A stretch of 64,000 nt of DNA from positions 1,692,571-1,756,570 of the forward strand of contig JAQGEQ010000263.1 in the NCBI GenBank assembly GCA_034620365.1, written 5' to 3'. Position 1 is the stretch's first letter. Every line of letters starts with the position of its first letter. The notes beneath the pieces were generated by a model that was not told the origin of the DNA, searched no databases, and saw only the letters and a list, made by a program, of their open reading frames with translations. This DNA comes from Pegea sp. RAD2-039. Its lineage: Eukaryota > Chordata > Thaliacea > Salpida > Salpidae. Both the position numbers and the translations under genes were made by a program. Below, piece after piece: positions 23,640-36,290 of the stretch.

Positions 23640-25898
23640 ATGGCAAAAGTTAAATGCTCCAGGAAAAATTCTTCTCCTTGTATTGATGTAACATCATTTG
23701 ATGAAGCACTTAGAGATGAGTTCGGATTTGAAAGCTTGCACAGTGGAAGTTTAAAAGTCGAAAATTTCCCCAAAATTACCCGCTATCAAAGCGATAGTGA
23801 ATTAAGTGATAGGTTGGTAAGATTCAATAAGAACTATTCAGTAAACAATTGCTTGCTAATTTGTTTGAAAGCTCAATATTGCATCATTAAACCTAATTTC
23901 TTTATGTAAAGCTAACTAATTTCATTAAACTTGTTACATTTGAAATATTTTTCTTCCCATAGACAGTTGATTTATGTTATAAATCAAGTTTAGAATAACT
24001 GAATATTGAATGTTATGAATATATTAAATAACTGTTTTAGAAATATTTGAAAGCAAGAACTTTTGCTTAAAAAAGTTGAATGAATGTTAGATTTTTTGAG
24101 GTTCATTTTGTGCAGCTTATTTTTTTTTCAAGTCTACAAATTCTATTTTAGCTTAAGTTTAGATGAAGACAAAATATTTATAGAAAATATTTCTACTTTT
24201 TTATTCTTAAATTGTTATTTTTGAAAAAATGCCTTTTTTGATCCATAATTAGTATTTTTAGAATAGTTTGCAAAGGAAGTAGAACTAAAATCATCTTTTT
24301 AGATATTTTACTGCATCTTCTGGCGATGAAATGTTTGAAGCAAGTGATGAAGATGATGACGATGAGATGTGCATCAATCTGGATCTTGATGACACAACAA
24401 GTTTGTTATTTTCAGCAAATTACTAACTTACTTTTGCATGAGTTTTAAATTTTTGGAAAAATACTTTCAATTTAATCTAAGTAGAGAATTATAACTTTCA
24501 TTAAGTGGTATTTAAATTATTTAAACTGTATATAAAGTTAAAATGGTATAAAATTAAGAGTTTAAAGTACAAGAAGTTTTGATTTTAATCTATAAATTTT
24601 GAACTGTTGAAAATTGTTTAAAAAAGTTTTAAAAATTTAATAACTTAAAAAAAAACATCTTTGTTTATAATCACAATAAAATAGTGTGTTCACATAAGAA
24701 ATTTTACAGCAAAATAGAAGCAGAATTTGTTTATGCATATAATTTATTAATAAAATGTAGAGTTAAAAAAAACAGTTTAAACTTCATAACAAACCAGATT
24801 TATACAAATGTATATTTTATTAAATTTGTATAAATGATTTAATCTTTGAAATTTATAGCCTAGAATATATTTTAATAGGTCTTTCAGGGTTACATATCAA
24901 CCTAAAAACTCTTCAAGCAGTATCTTCAATGTTAGCTCATTATAATCCTATTGTACAGGTTAGTTTTGCCTCAGACATGTCAATAACCAGCTAAGACCTT
25001 ATATTTATATCTAAACTTAAGTGAAAGCATTATTCTCAGAATTATTATTCTATTTGTTAAATTTTATATTTATCTCAATGTAAACATTCTATTGTTGCTT
25101 ATAATACTTGAATCAAAAGATTTATTTAATTTATAAAATTATATATACAACATTGCTGAAAATTTTATCTTAAATAATTTAAGGTAAACGATGACATTTT
25201 TTAAACTGATTTTATCATTTAACAAAGTTGATTTTTTATTTCATAAACTGTTAGAGTGATAAATATGGAAATCCGATATTTGTTGCTCCTCCGCCTCCTG
25301 ATGAAGAGTATAAGGATTTAGAAGAAGAACTTCACAGCTCATCTTTATCTGATGCAAAGATCTCTTCTACATCTGAATCTGAGTATAAAAATTCATCAGG
25401 TAAACTCAGATCAAAAAAGATCATGCATCTTTTACTTTATTACATTTTTGTGGACTTTCCTCTTAGATTCAATTACTAATCATCAATATTTCTTAATAAC
25501 CAAGGCTTATTTTATTTGGAGCTAATTTATAAGTCTCTCTCAAAAATTTTTATTTAATTTAATGTTAATAAAACCTCAATAAAATTCAAAATATAATAAT
25601 AAAAACTTCTTTTATTTCTCTTTAATTTGTAATTATAGAAAAAGTTTTTAAGATCAGTAAAAATTAAATGTTAATTATGAAAGTCTTTGATGGATGCAAA
25701 TAATAATAAAACTCATTAAAATTTCTAGAAAGTGAAGAAGAGGAGGAAAACTATGTTCCTACCATAAAAGAATTAGATGATGAAATTCTGCAGAAAAATA
25801 CAGGGGGACTTTTTTCAGATGCTCTTTCTGAGTTGACTGATGTCATGGAAAAGATGGCCGCAAATTTTGTCAGTCCTGCTAAACAAACTACTGACTGA
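23640..25898 (+). CDS. Unrecognised acidic protein, 221 aa, five coding exons
   Basis: Coding exons 23640-23812, 24303-24400, 24879-24958, 25255-25399 and 25729-25898 join in phase and total 666 nt. A leader exon at about 23520-23580 ends with AAG before GTAAGT, so a 56-base intron precedes the start exon. The protein begins MAKVKCSRKNSSPCID, then has TSFDEALRDEFGFESLHSG, a Ser/acidic stretch (SGDEMFEASDEDDDDEM), LSGLHINLKTLQAVSSML, a proline-rich turn FVAPPPPDEEYKDLEEEL, a Ser/Glu-rich linker, and a C-terminal helix-like segment ELTDVMEKMAANFVSPAK. No signal peptide or membrane segment is visible. The profile suggests a soluble, phosphorylatable scaffold or regulator. I considered FEZ-family proteins but the conserved motifs do not match. 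Intron 1 uses a weak GTTGGT donor, because the nearby GTAAGA would break the frame. The function is unknown. Confidence 0.75.
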
Positions 25899-26212
25899 TG
25901 TTAAGATTTTAAATAGATCCATTTTTAGATTAAATAATTTTGATAACAAATAATTATGAAGTTTACTCAATAACAGAACTTTGGTTTTCACTTTATTCAG
26001 TTGAATAATCATTTCTTAAAATATTTTTATATTTTCTGGCTGTGAATCTATTGATGGCTACATTTGATCAGCATTTGTTTATGGATACTATTTTTCCTTG
26101 GCCTATTTCCTTTTTATTTTCTTTTGTTGTAATACTTGTTGAAATACATTTTACTTACAATTATTTCTGAAAGATTATGACACTGAAAAAATGTGCTTAA
26201 AAAATACTTTAG

Positions 26213-26298
26213 AAAATAACTTCTCAAAACGTTTAGACAACGAAATAATTATTCCAGTACATTTTGAAATAGGAGGACATGCAGAATCTGTTGATTGA
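26213..26298 (+). CDS. Possible alternative terminal exon of the acidic-protein gene
   Basis: After an AG at 26211-26212 the frame reads NNFSKRLDNEIIIPVHFE, then IGGHAESVD and a TGA at 26296-26298. It is much more coding-like than the surrounding DNA. Its entry phase equals that of the normal last exon, so exon 4 (ending at 25399, phase 1) could splice to it and give a different C-terminus. It could also be the last exon of another gene. The acceptor tract is only moderate and no clear AATAAA follows. Confidence 0.3.
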
Positions 26299-28269
26299 GT
26301 CTTGATAGAAGTATATTATCTCAAATATATTTTATTCATCATTATTTAGCAAAAATTTATCAAATTATTGCCAATTTAATTTAAAGAATAATATATTAAA
26401 AAGAAGTTAAAATAAGAATATAAGTTATTAGATATTTGTTTAATTGTGTCTAGAAAGTAAAAATTTAAGATTTAAATACTAAAAATTCATAATTTCTGAG
26501 TATATAGTTAAAATGTACAATCAAACTAACACCTTGGTTTCTAAATTAACTCAAAAAATCACCAATATCTCATTACTAAAAGGTCGTTGAGGCGTTCAAC
26601 AATTCTAAATAAATTGAAGATTGCTTCTTTAATCTTTTTCAAAAGCTTTGTGTTAAGAGTCTTGTAAAATGACACTACTCAAGTAGATAACAGAAAAAAG
26701 TTAATTATCTCTACAAAGTAAACTTAGCTATTTTGCATAAGTATGAAATGACAAATGTAGCAAAACAAAATACTTTAAAAATATTGAAGATCAGTTTTTT
26801 AATGAATGTCTTATAAAATATAATTTCAAGACGGATAGGTTTAAAGCATTTTTATTTACTCAAAGATATAAAATGTAAAGACTTCTTAGTAGACTTTTTC
26901 ACTTTTTTAATATTTTCAGTTATAACTTTCTACCTATAATGAGGTTTTTAGAGCAAAGTTGATAAACATCTGGTTATCTGTTTGTGAAATGTAATTATTT
27001 TGTTTCTATTTGAATAAACCACTAAAAATAATTTGGTTTAAAAGAGCTATTTATTAAGAAAGTCAACCATAGATTTTAATTAAAATAAAGTAGTGAAAGC
27101 ATCTATTTAAATCCTATGTACCTAACTCAAGGTAAAAGTAACCTGTTGAAAAGTTAAATAAAATCTTCAATTGAATTACTGATTTAATAATTCATAGGTT
27201 AAAATAACAAAAATTATAAAAATCTAGTAGATTAAAAAAACTTTAAGTGACTGTAAAATCTTAAAATGTTGAACCCTGTACATCAGTGTATTTCAACAAC
27301 TGATAAAATTTTCTTTCTTTTGTTACGCAAAGTAAATCTTGACTAGATTATGACCAGAGCATTTATACGAATATTAAATTTAAAAAAAATTACTTATAAG
27401 CTTTAAATAGAACGTTTAAACCTTTATTTAAATATGATAAACGTAAGATCAATAAATAGAAGATTTCAAAGGAGCTTGAAAAGTAATTAAAACTTTTTTT
27501 TTCTGTTTAAATGATTTCTTCCATTATTTCTATTATCTGTATTTTCTAAGTCAAAAGTAAGTTGATTTAGTTCAAAATACACCTAACTCTTGGTTATTTT
27601 GAAAAAAAACTGTAAAAATTAAGTTAAAAGTCTTTAAAAATATAAGATAATTTCTACATCATTTGTAGATTAACTGAGTTTGTTTTAAATAAGTAAGTCC
27701 TTAATAAAACTTTTCTATTTATCAATTAATAGAAAAAGGAAAGCCAGTTGTTAGATAAATGTTATTTCACGGTTATATATAAAATTAGGAAGTTTTTTTT
27801 TTATTAAAACATTTCTAAATTAATAGTAAACTTAATTTCTATTGTTAAAGTGCCTTTTAAACAAAGTTAGTTTGCCAATTGTAGCACAGGTTTTATTGTA
27901 AATATCTTTTGTTTATTACACATCATCAAAACTTATAGTAGAAATCAAATTTTTTTAATTATTGTAACAACCTACCTATGAGCTTTTGTTCTTTTTTAAT
28001 GAGGTATATCATACTTTTGACGAAGCTTATAACATTTTAGAGATTTCTTATAAGGGTTAATGGTTTAAGGTGTTTTAAAAATAACTTTTTGATAGTATAA
28101 TAATAAAGTCTGCTTCGACTGAAAACCGCAATACGGGATATGTTTTGAGTGATGATATTAAAAAGAAAGCAAAACACAGTGAGATGTAAAGGAAAAAGTA
28201 ATTAAAGTTTCTTCCTTTACCTTGAAGCTGGGTTTTCTTCCTTCATTTGTTTACATATTAGAGAGTGAC
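26299..28269. other. AT-rich intergenic region
   Basis: I see nothing supported here except a coding-like stretch ending near 28190 (SASTENRNTGYVLSDDIKK, then a TAA). It sits beside a repeat fragment and lacks a good acceptor, so I do not call a gene. Confidence 0.3.
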
Positions 28270-28325
28270 ATTCGGAGCGATCTGCTGCAGTATCCTCCCA
28301 ATTGCTGGTGTTTGACCACAATAAT
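28270..28325 (+). repeat. Possible fragment of the GC-richer repeat
   Basis: The stretch GGAGCGATCTGCTGCAGTAT and the following AATTGCTGGTGTTTGACCAC resemble 18325-18372 (GGAGCTACAGTG, CAGTTGCTGATATTGATGTT) and both end in ACAATAA. The match is short and gapped, so the assignment is tentative. Confidence 0.3.
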
Positions 28326-30712
28326 ACTAAAAATATTAAAAAACAAACCACTAAGTTTGAAACTTAGAAAGTATTTCAATGATTAATCATTTTTAAAATA
28401 GATACTTTTAGAATATGACAAAAGATTAATTATAAGTTACCTAATTTAGCAATCAATTTACAATCAATCAATTTAATTTTATATTTCTATTTTGGAAAAT
28501 ACAGTTATGTTAACAATTTAGCTTACAGTAATTTTTTCTAAGAATATTTAATTTTAAAATGTAGATAGATTAAAAAAATGTTTTAGTTTTTTGTTAGCTA
28601 TATTTATGTTTTTCTCATTAAGGTTTCTTGGAAAAAATATGTTCTTAAATATATTTTCACGATATAGAATTATTTATGGATAAAAATAATGTCTTGCATT
28701 TTAGTTGTACAATTAGTTTTAATTTTTAACTATCAATTTTGTAAAGATGAATTATCAAATACTTTATATCAAATTCCTAAGTTTTTTATTAGCGGAAATA
28801 CTTTTTAACACTGTTTAAACTTTACACCACATACGTACTTCCAAAGTTAACGTTCAACTCTTCTGTATAGAGTCCTCATCTGAAAAAAAAGGAATTTTTA
28901 AGCTTGAATTGGCTAACAAATAGTAATACTTTAATAGCAATACTTTGCTTTCGACCTCGTACTATTGGTAACATTATTGGAAGTTTTTCTGATTTTGACT
29001 TTCATTATTTATTTATAAATTGCAATCTTTCATACCTCTTCAAAGTTCGGACGTTTAAAAGTAACCCAATTAATTACTTTTATAGCACTTAATGGACTAA
29101 TAGCTTCTCAATAAAGTAATCATAGCTAGGAATTTTTTTCCCGACTCTATCGTGCATCAAATTCTATTATTATTCTAAAAATTGTGTTTAAAAAGTATAA
29201 CTTGAGTAATTTTGTTAACATTTCATTTATGCTGCTATCTTTAATACATATTTTGTATCTTATTTTATTTCAAACTTTATCATACTTTTGTATCTGTAGT
29301 GTTTCTACTTTTTCTTAACAATACTTATATTAAACTGTAGTACTTGAGATCCTCTTCAATGGTATTCTGTTCTTACAATTTGCGTTAAATCACTTGTTAT
29401 TTGCAGCCATGAAATGGATAAATATATGAATTAATTAATGTTTATATGTTTGATTGTAAAATTTTACATTTGAAGTGTTTTAGAGGTCGGTTGTTTTAAA
29501 TAAAAAAAATATCAAGTTATTTATACAAATTCTTAAATAGTTAATTCTTTTAAAGATATTTTAACAGCTGAAAAAATATACAAATTTACTTATTTGATGC
29601 TATAAAGTTACATTTATTATACTTTTGTTGAAACTTAAATAACTGGATGATAATAAATTGACATCTACAGTTGAAAATAGAGTTTTTTGTTTAAACCTAC
29701 TTGAAACACTAATTGAATGATGAAATGTTATTACTAAATGATCAGATAAATTAATATGTTAAAGGGGGGTTACTTTTACTCGTATTTCATTACAAGAAGT
29801 AAATAACCAAAAGAGCTTAAAACGAATTTTTCTTTAGACTTTGTAGTGAATCAATAAAACCCAAGTTTTGATCTTTTCAATTACAAAAAAAATATACCAA
29901 AAAGTTTATTAAACAAATTTCAAATTGTAATAATAATCTTTTAGCATTGATGATAATAGTTTCAATAATAATCAAAATATATATTGGTGAGTGTTCATCA
30001 TCAAACATTTTCAGATCTAAGGTGTGTTTTAACGTTACTGCCAGTGTTTATAACAAAACTGAGTTAAAAAACATTTAAAATTATAATTAAATAACCTGAA
30101 CCAAGACAAGATTAGAAAAACTGTAAAAAATGGCAGATGTAATTCAGATAGAAAAGAATAAAATTAATTCTTTAATCAATTTCAAAAGAGATTTCATAAG
30201 AAGTTGAAATGCTTCAGAATTTACGCAGAATAGTCGAAAAATAAATAAAATAAGTATGAATATAGATTAAAAGATGTGCAATAGATTCAAGATTAGAAAA
30301 GAGAGAAAAAAAGTTTGAAAATTGGTTCAATAGTTTGAATGAAAATGAATCAAATCTTTGAAAGAATTTGATCATGATTACAAAGGACACTTTTCTATAA
30401 AATCTCATGTTTATGGAGAGATTTTTTGTTAAATTGTTTGTATAATTAAGGGTAATTATGAACACACAAAAAAGTAAAATATGCTTCAGTTACTGAAAGA
30501 ATTTGAAATTAGCTCAATGTTCTAAAGTATTATAATGAAAATTACATTTCAAATTACAAAAAACTTATTTAGAATGATTTTATTAAAAACTTTCTTCAGT
30601 TTTGGGGTAAAGGTTTAGAATAATGAATTCGTTTAGAAACTTCCATAATCTCTAATTATACATTTCAAATACACAATGAATTATAAACGCAAATAAATAC
30701 TAAAAGAAAATT
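28326..30712. other. AT-rich intergenic region downstream of SLC35D
   Basis: No supported gene, RNA or repeat. Open frames such as 28904-29092 (+) and 30214-30465 (-) lack splice context and recognisable content. Confidence 0.4.
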
Positions 30713-32295
30713 TCATTTTGGAAATATTTCTTTTGTCCTTTGTTGATACTTTGAATATGCATACATAACAGCGCCTGCAAAGTTCAAAGTCTGTCCTAAA
30801 ATAAAAGGGGCAGTAGTTGTAACACCACCGAACGCAAACAACCCTAAACAAAACATAAAAATTGATCACTACTATAAAAATAGCAATCATCTTACCTATT
30901 ATAGTAGTGGCAACACTTTTAATAACACCTACACACGTTGTAGTTAAGGCTGAATTAGTAGTAGTGCAAAGAAACATTGAATAGTTCAGTAGACAACCTG
31001 AAGAAATTACTATAAGAAAAGTTGGTAGAAATCTGCTGTCTTTGAAAGGATTTATCATCATAATTTCACTAGACTGATCTGAAAAAATTCATAAATGATT
31101 TTACTTATTTCAGAGTTATTTCTGTTATTTATTAAATTGAAAACATTTAAACTATTGTAAACAGATATTATTTAAATAAAAATCATAAGATTTTAAATTT
31201 ATTAAATGATTTGTTAACTAATAGAGAAGTTTATATAAATAAAATGTATAAATATATACTCTGTTAAATATATTAAAAACTCAAGAATTATCTTTGTCAA
31301 ATTCATAAAAATGTATGAGTCTTCCAAAAACTTACATAAACAAACAAACCCAAGAGCTGGTATGCAATTCAAAGCATTGATGTAAGTCAAATCATTAGTT
31401 GAAAATAACTTTTCAGACCCATTATACTGAACCATTGTTAGATTAAGAGCCATTAAGAGAACACTACAGCTTCCAACTACATATGCTTTTAAATCGAAAG
31501 TTAGATCACCATGTGCTTGAAAAAGTAAAAAAAAAGTTATTGACCAATATATATAATTATTAGTTTCTAGTTTTAAAAAATTTATAGCTTTAAAATTTCA
31601 GATTATAAATAAAATAATTATATATATAAAAGATAATAATAATATAAATATTATTTTATATGATTAATTTTTCTTTAAAATATGAAAAAAAACTATCTTA
31701 AATAAGAAATAATAAATTATAAAAATATTAAGTTTGAACCATGAATAAAAAATAGAAAAATAAAAATGAGAAGAAAATGTTTGCCACCAACCAGCAATTA
31801 TTGCTCCTAATGTAATAATTATAATAGAAATAAAAATCTTTTTTGTTGGCTTTTTTGTAAAGACTAAATATGCTAATATCATACTAGCTAAAGGACTACA
31901 ACGTCTAAGAGCATTGTACATAGGAACATTCATTCCATTTAGAGCTAACAGTGCTGAAAAACATCATATAAAAGAAATAAGTAAAAAAATCTTACAATAA
32001 TCAAATAAATGAAAAAGAGCTTACCTAATGCAGTGTTAGCTGAATATAATAGACTTTGAAAAGCTAAACTTTTTGCAGTTTTTAGGTCATATGTAGCTAG
32101 ATTAATAAAACCAAGGATTTTTAACAACTTTAATGTTATAACCAAAAATATTAATTGGAAAAATATCATCACACTAGGGAATGGAAAAGATAAAATTGTC
32201 ATTAAATATTTGTTGATGAAATTCATAGATCCTGAACAAATACCATAGAAAACAGCTGAAAATATCATTTTTCTTATTGTAGGCTGGTGATCCAT
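30713..32295 (-). CDS. Nucleotide-sugar transporter, SLC35D family, 308 aa
   Basis: A multi-pass Golgi/ER membrane antiporter. The SLC35D family moves UDP-sugars into the lumen in exchange for UMP, supplying glycan synthesis. Five exons on the minus strand join in phase: 32295-32025, 31953-31792, 31515-31336, 31078-30896 and 30843-30713, totalling 927 nt. The N-terminus MDHQPTIRKMIFSAVFYG leads into the first membrane helix. Family landmarks are SANTALALLALNGMNVPM then YNALRRCSPLASM (compare LPMFTVLRRFS in human SLC35D1), GDLTFDLKAYVVG, and near the C-terminus LCTTTNSALTTTCVGVIK (compare NSALTTTIVGCIKN). About ten hydrophobic segments are visible. It is slightly shorter than human SLC35D1. 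All introns are in phase 1. Intron 2 has a GTTGGT donor, the others GTAAG. ATG 32295 is the first in frame. An acceptor-like tract lies 63 bases upstream, putting the leader exon start near 32358. Substrate specificity cannot be read from the sequence. Confidence 0.93.
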
Positions 32296-32358
32296 TTAAG
32301 ATTTTGAAGTTGTTTACCAAATAAAATAATGTTTACTTTCCTAATTCTATAACAATAC

Positions 32359-33604
32359 CTTTAGAAAGTAAAACACCAAAAAAATAGTTTATGCATGACC
32401 TAATTTTTATTTATGTATTTATTCAATGCAAGGATGCAACTCAAAAATTATATAAGGTTCTCAAGTAAACATAAAACAATTTGAGAGATAATCAAAAAGT
32501 TTTAAGAACAGTTCAACATAATTAATGTAAACAGATAGAAATATAACAAAGGTAAGATAAGTTAGAATTAAAAAAACTGATAAAACATTTTTGTAAAAAT
32601 TAACATTTAAAAATTTGTAATTAATGTTTTAAAAACAATTATTTTAAAAAATATCATCAAGCATGATAACTAAATGAATTAGAATATAAAAATATTGTTT
32701 TATAAGTATAATAAAAATCAGATAAATTTATTTATTTTTAAATAAATTAAAGCTTAATTAATTAGTTACTAGTTTCATTTAATAAAACATTTAAAAGAAG
32801 ATATGAAAAATAAAATGACAGAAAAATAAATTTTACTTCTTTATGACACATAATAAATTAGACCAAAATAAAATTGATAAGCTGATAATTAAAAACAAAT
32901 GAGATAATCAAGTTACTGATGAGATATTTTCATCTTAAATAAGAGTCATAAAAATAACCAATAGCCTCATTTGACACAAGTCTTACAAATGTAAACATGC
33001 TCGTCAAACTGGTTTAGCATGCTTCGAACTACGCTGTAAAAAAGGGCTTATATACAATTATATGTAATTTTAAAACTAAGCAGAACGTTAATTTATTTAT
33101 TGACAATTGATTTATTTATTAAAAAAATAACATTTTAAAAACTTTAAAAGATATTTCTAAAATGCTTTTTAATCTTTACTTGAGCTTAGTTTCCAACCAT
33201 AGTAATAAGAAGCTCGTTCATAAATAAGAATTTAATAATACTTAAGTATCTTTAATTAAAAATTTAAAGATAATTGCAACTATAAGTTTTAGCCAGAAAA
33301 ATAGAATTTTTATATTAACAGTTAAGCAACATTTTATGAATTCAGCAATAATTTATTGGAAATTGACTTTGAAGTAAGTAATAAGATTTCACAAGCTTTT
33401 CTTTAACAAAGCAACTTGTAATTATTATATTTCTATTCTTAACTTTTCCCTTTTATTTATTTTATTGAATTTTCTATTGGGAAGGTATATAAATGAATGA
33501 TAATAAAGAACTGAAGACATTAACTACATGGTGTATCATAGAATAGATATAGCGTTTAACAAAATAAGAAGGGATTTTTTTTCAAATGTACGAATTAGTT
33601 TGTC
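32359..33604. other. AT-rich intergenic region
   Basis: No feature found. It separates the SLC35D leader exon from the 3' boundary of the minus-strand LINE. Confidence 0.45.
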
Positions 33605-36290
33605 TTGGTTCAAGTAATTTACAGCTGGTATGCGAGATAAAGTTATAAGTTCAGACTTTGTGGGCTGGATTCTGAGCGGCCAATTCGTAGACCAGTTTTC
33701 TACGATGTTTAGTGCAGCTTGAAGTTATGAAGGTTTACAAGATAATAGCTTGATATGATCTGCATACGCAAACACTCTGACATCATCTACCGCTACTAGT
33801 CTTCTAATGAGGTCTTCAGTGAAAATTAAAGAGGAAAGGAAACCCAGAATGGAACCCTGAGAAACACCACTGGTGATTTGACTAGTAGTAGATAAAGATC
33901 TTTCTACACGAGTTTGTTGGGTTCTACCTGATAGGTAATCTTCAATCCACTGTAAGGTAAAGCTGTTGATTTTTAAGTTTTTCAATACAGTAACGAGCTT
34001 AGTGTGTGGGACAGAATCAAACGCTTTAGCAAAATCGAGATATATGATGTCACAGGGAGTGTTACTTTCATAATGCGCTGTAAGCTCATTAAAAAAAGTG
34101 AGATGTTGAGTCAGGGAAGATCTCCGTTTCACAAAGCCATGTTGGACATCAGATATTAGTTGGTGCTCCATCAAATGACTGGTCATATGAATGTAAATGA
34201 TATGCTCTTGAGTTCTACAGGTGACTGAAGTCAGCAAAAGTGGTCTGTAGTTAAGTGTAGTGTTTCTAGAACCCTTTGTATGAACATGGAGTAATAATAG
34301 CTTTCTTCCAAATTTGTGGAGCTCTTCCTCGCCTAAGATTCATGTTAAAGAGTAGCGATAGAGGTAGTGACAAAGAAGGAGTTTTTTTTTATAAACAAAG
34401 CTGGGGTCTGATCTGGGATGTTGGAAACTGATGATTTTAAAGAAGAAACAGCCTTAGATACTGTATCGACCGTTATGTCTAGATCTATTTTCTCAGAAAC
34501 ATTTGTAAGAATGCCGGAGTAGGAAAGAGAAGGATTATTGCCATCATCGGTTATAAAAACGCTATTAAATTGTTTGTTTAGCAATTCAGCATTATTATCT
34601 GGTTCCATGACAAACTGGTCGCTGTTATCAATTAGGGGAGGTATTTGAGATCTGGCCTTAAGCTTGCGATTTATGAAACCAAAAAACGTTTTCTTGCTAG
34701 GTGAAGGTAAGACTGCACTTTCTCTTCCTAAATAGAAATTGGAAATAGATTTCTTGTAAACTATACAAAGATCTTTGTACAGAAATTTGATGGAAGGGTC
34801 TGTTTTATTTTCTTTGTATAGGAGGTTTTTTGAATGTTGCAAATTCCTTAAATATTTGGCAAATGTGGTTTTTTGCTGACTCTAAAAAAAGGTATGAATT
34901 TTTTGATTCACTCTTTAACGATGTTAGTACACTTTGAGTAAATAGTATTGATGTCTTTGGTAGAGTTGAAATCAGAAATCCAGTCAACACCTGATAGAAA
35001 TTTGTTAATACCATTATGATTTCTACGATAAAAATTCCGTTTGCTTGGAGTTTTAACGTTCATGGAAAAATTTTGGTGGAGCTTGAATTCAATCATGTTG
35101 TGATCGCATATCGGAGCAAAAGGCTCTGTTTGATCAAAGTAAATAATATTTTCAGGCTTTGACGTGATAAGAAGATCCAAAGTATTACCACTAACTTGGG
35201 TTGGAAAGGTTTCTATTTGAGATAGATTATTGGTATTGAGGAAGCTTGCAAAGGCATGACTTAAAAAGGCTGAACTAGTATTGTCGCTATCCAAGCTAAA
35301 CGATTTCCCATAGATGCTAAATTCGGGTTATTCCAAACAGTTTTACTAAAATTAAAATCCCACAAAATATATAACTCAGGACACAGAACACTCTTCAGAA
35401 CCTTCAATAAGGTTTTAACAGTAACCTTATCATTAATTTTAGAGGGTGTTATGTAGGTAAGTAAGTACATATAAAACGAGAGAATTCGGACATTGAGTAA
35501 TCAAAGTCGAAAGTGATAATCTCAAATCCTGGACAATTAATGGGATCGATCTGAATTCTAGAGATCATGGGTGTAAGCGATGTTTTGTAAATTACGCAAA
35601 CACCGCCGCTTCTATCATACAGTCTATCACAACGCAAAACACAAAAAAGATTACCGTCAACCAGAACAGAATCAGGATAAAACGGTTTCAACCAAGTTTC
35701 AGTAATAAAAACAAATGTGAAATCTTGAGAATGCAAAAGAACTTTAGTGTAATAGAAGAATTGTCTTTTTGACGCTTGTGAGATTTGATGATGGGCTTCT
35801 GTAAAATGATATCTTTGGCTGGAAGGATGGTACTCACAATTGTGTTCAACGTCCATAAAATCAAGGCCTTGAGAGCACATTTGATTAAAAAACTTACTAT
35901 CATCATTTTTATCAGTCTCAGAGACATTGTTTTCTCTGTCTTCACGGTCTAAAGTAAGTTTTTTTGTTTGTGTCGGTGACCGCTTTTGCAAGAAGCTGAA
36001 CCATGCTTGTATTTTTGTCGGAACCGGAATCCCCGACCACCGAGGCTCATGTGACAGATTTCTTTGTAGAGGTATCCAGTTCGTCCATTGATTTAGATAA
36101 ACTAGAAATTTTTTCATTGGTTTTGGCAACACCGCTGCCAATTTCAGATTTAAATTTGGCCAATTCAGCAGATGTAAATTTGCTGATGTCGCATATTAGT
36201 TTTGAATTAGAGGAGGTAGATGTTATGCTAAATCCCATTTGCTTCATTGGTTGTTTTTAAGTAGTTTATAATTTTTTTGCTTACATCAAT
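33605..36290 (-). mobile_element. CR1-like LINE (family 1), long but decayed copy, minus strand
   Basis: Reading the minus strand from 36290, an ORF1-like start at 36247 (MKQMGFSITSTSSNSK, Ser/Lys-rich, helix-forming) is followed by ORF2. The AP-endonuclease has FVFITETWLKPF, DFNFSKTVWNNP and ICDHNMIEF. A linker with SQIPPLIDNSDQ leads to reverse transcriptase with DIIYLDFAKAFDSVPH, YLSGRTQQTRV and SGVSQGSILG, then YADH. The catalytic YADD box has lost its second Asp. In the endonuclease the usual GDFN Gly is Trp. At least four frame changes split ORF2 (34237-33725, 34842-34345, 35294-34908, 35470-35261, 36141-35449). Homology to the 58-61 kb copy ends abruptly near 33605, so the RT C-terminus and 3' UTR are missing. 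It is a dead copy. Confidence 0.9.

Noticed and set aside
23640-25898. FEZ1/FEZ2 homologue
   Set aside because: Acidic composition first suggested it, but the characteristic FEZ motifs and coiled-coil C-terminus are not present.
36003-36260. 85-codon plus-strand open frame
   Set aside because: Antisense to the ORF1-like region of the minus-strand LINE.
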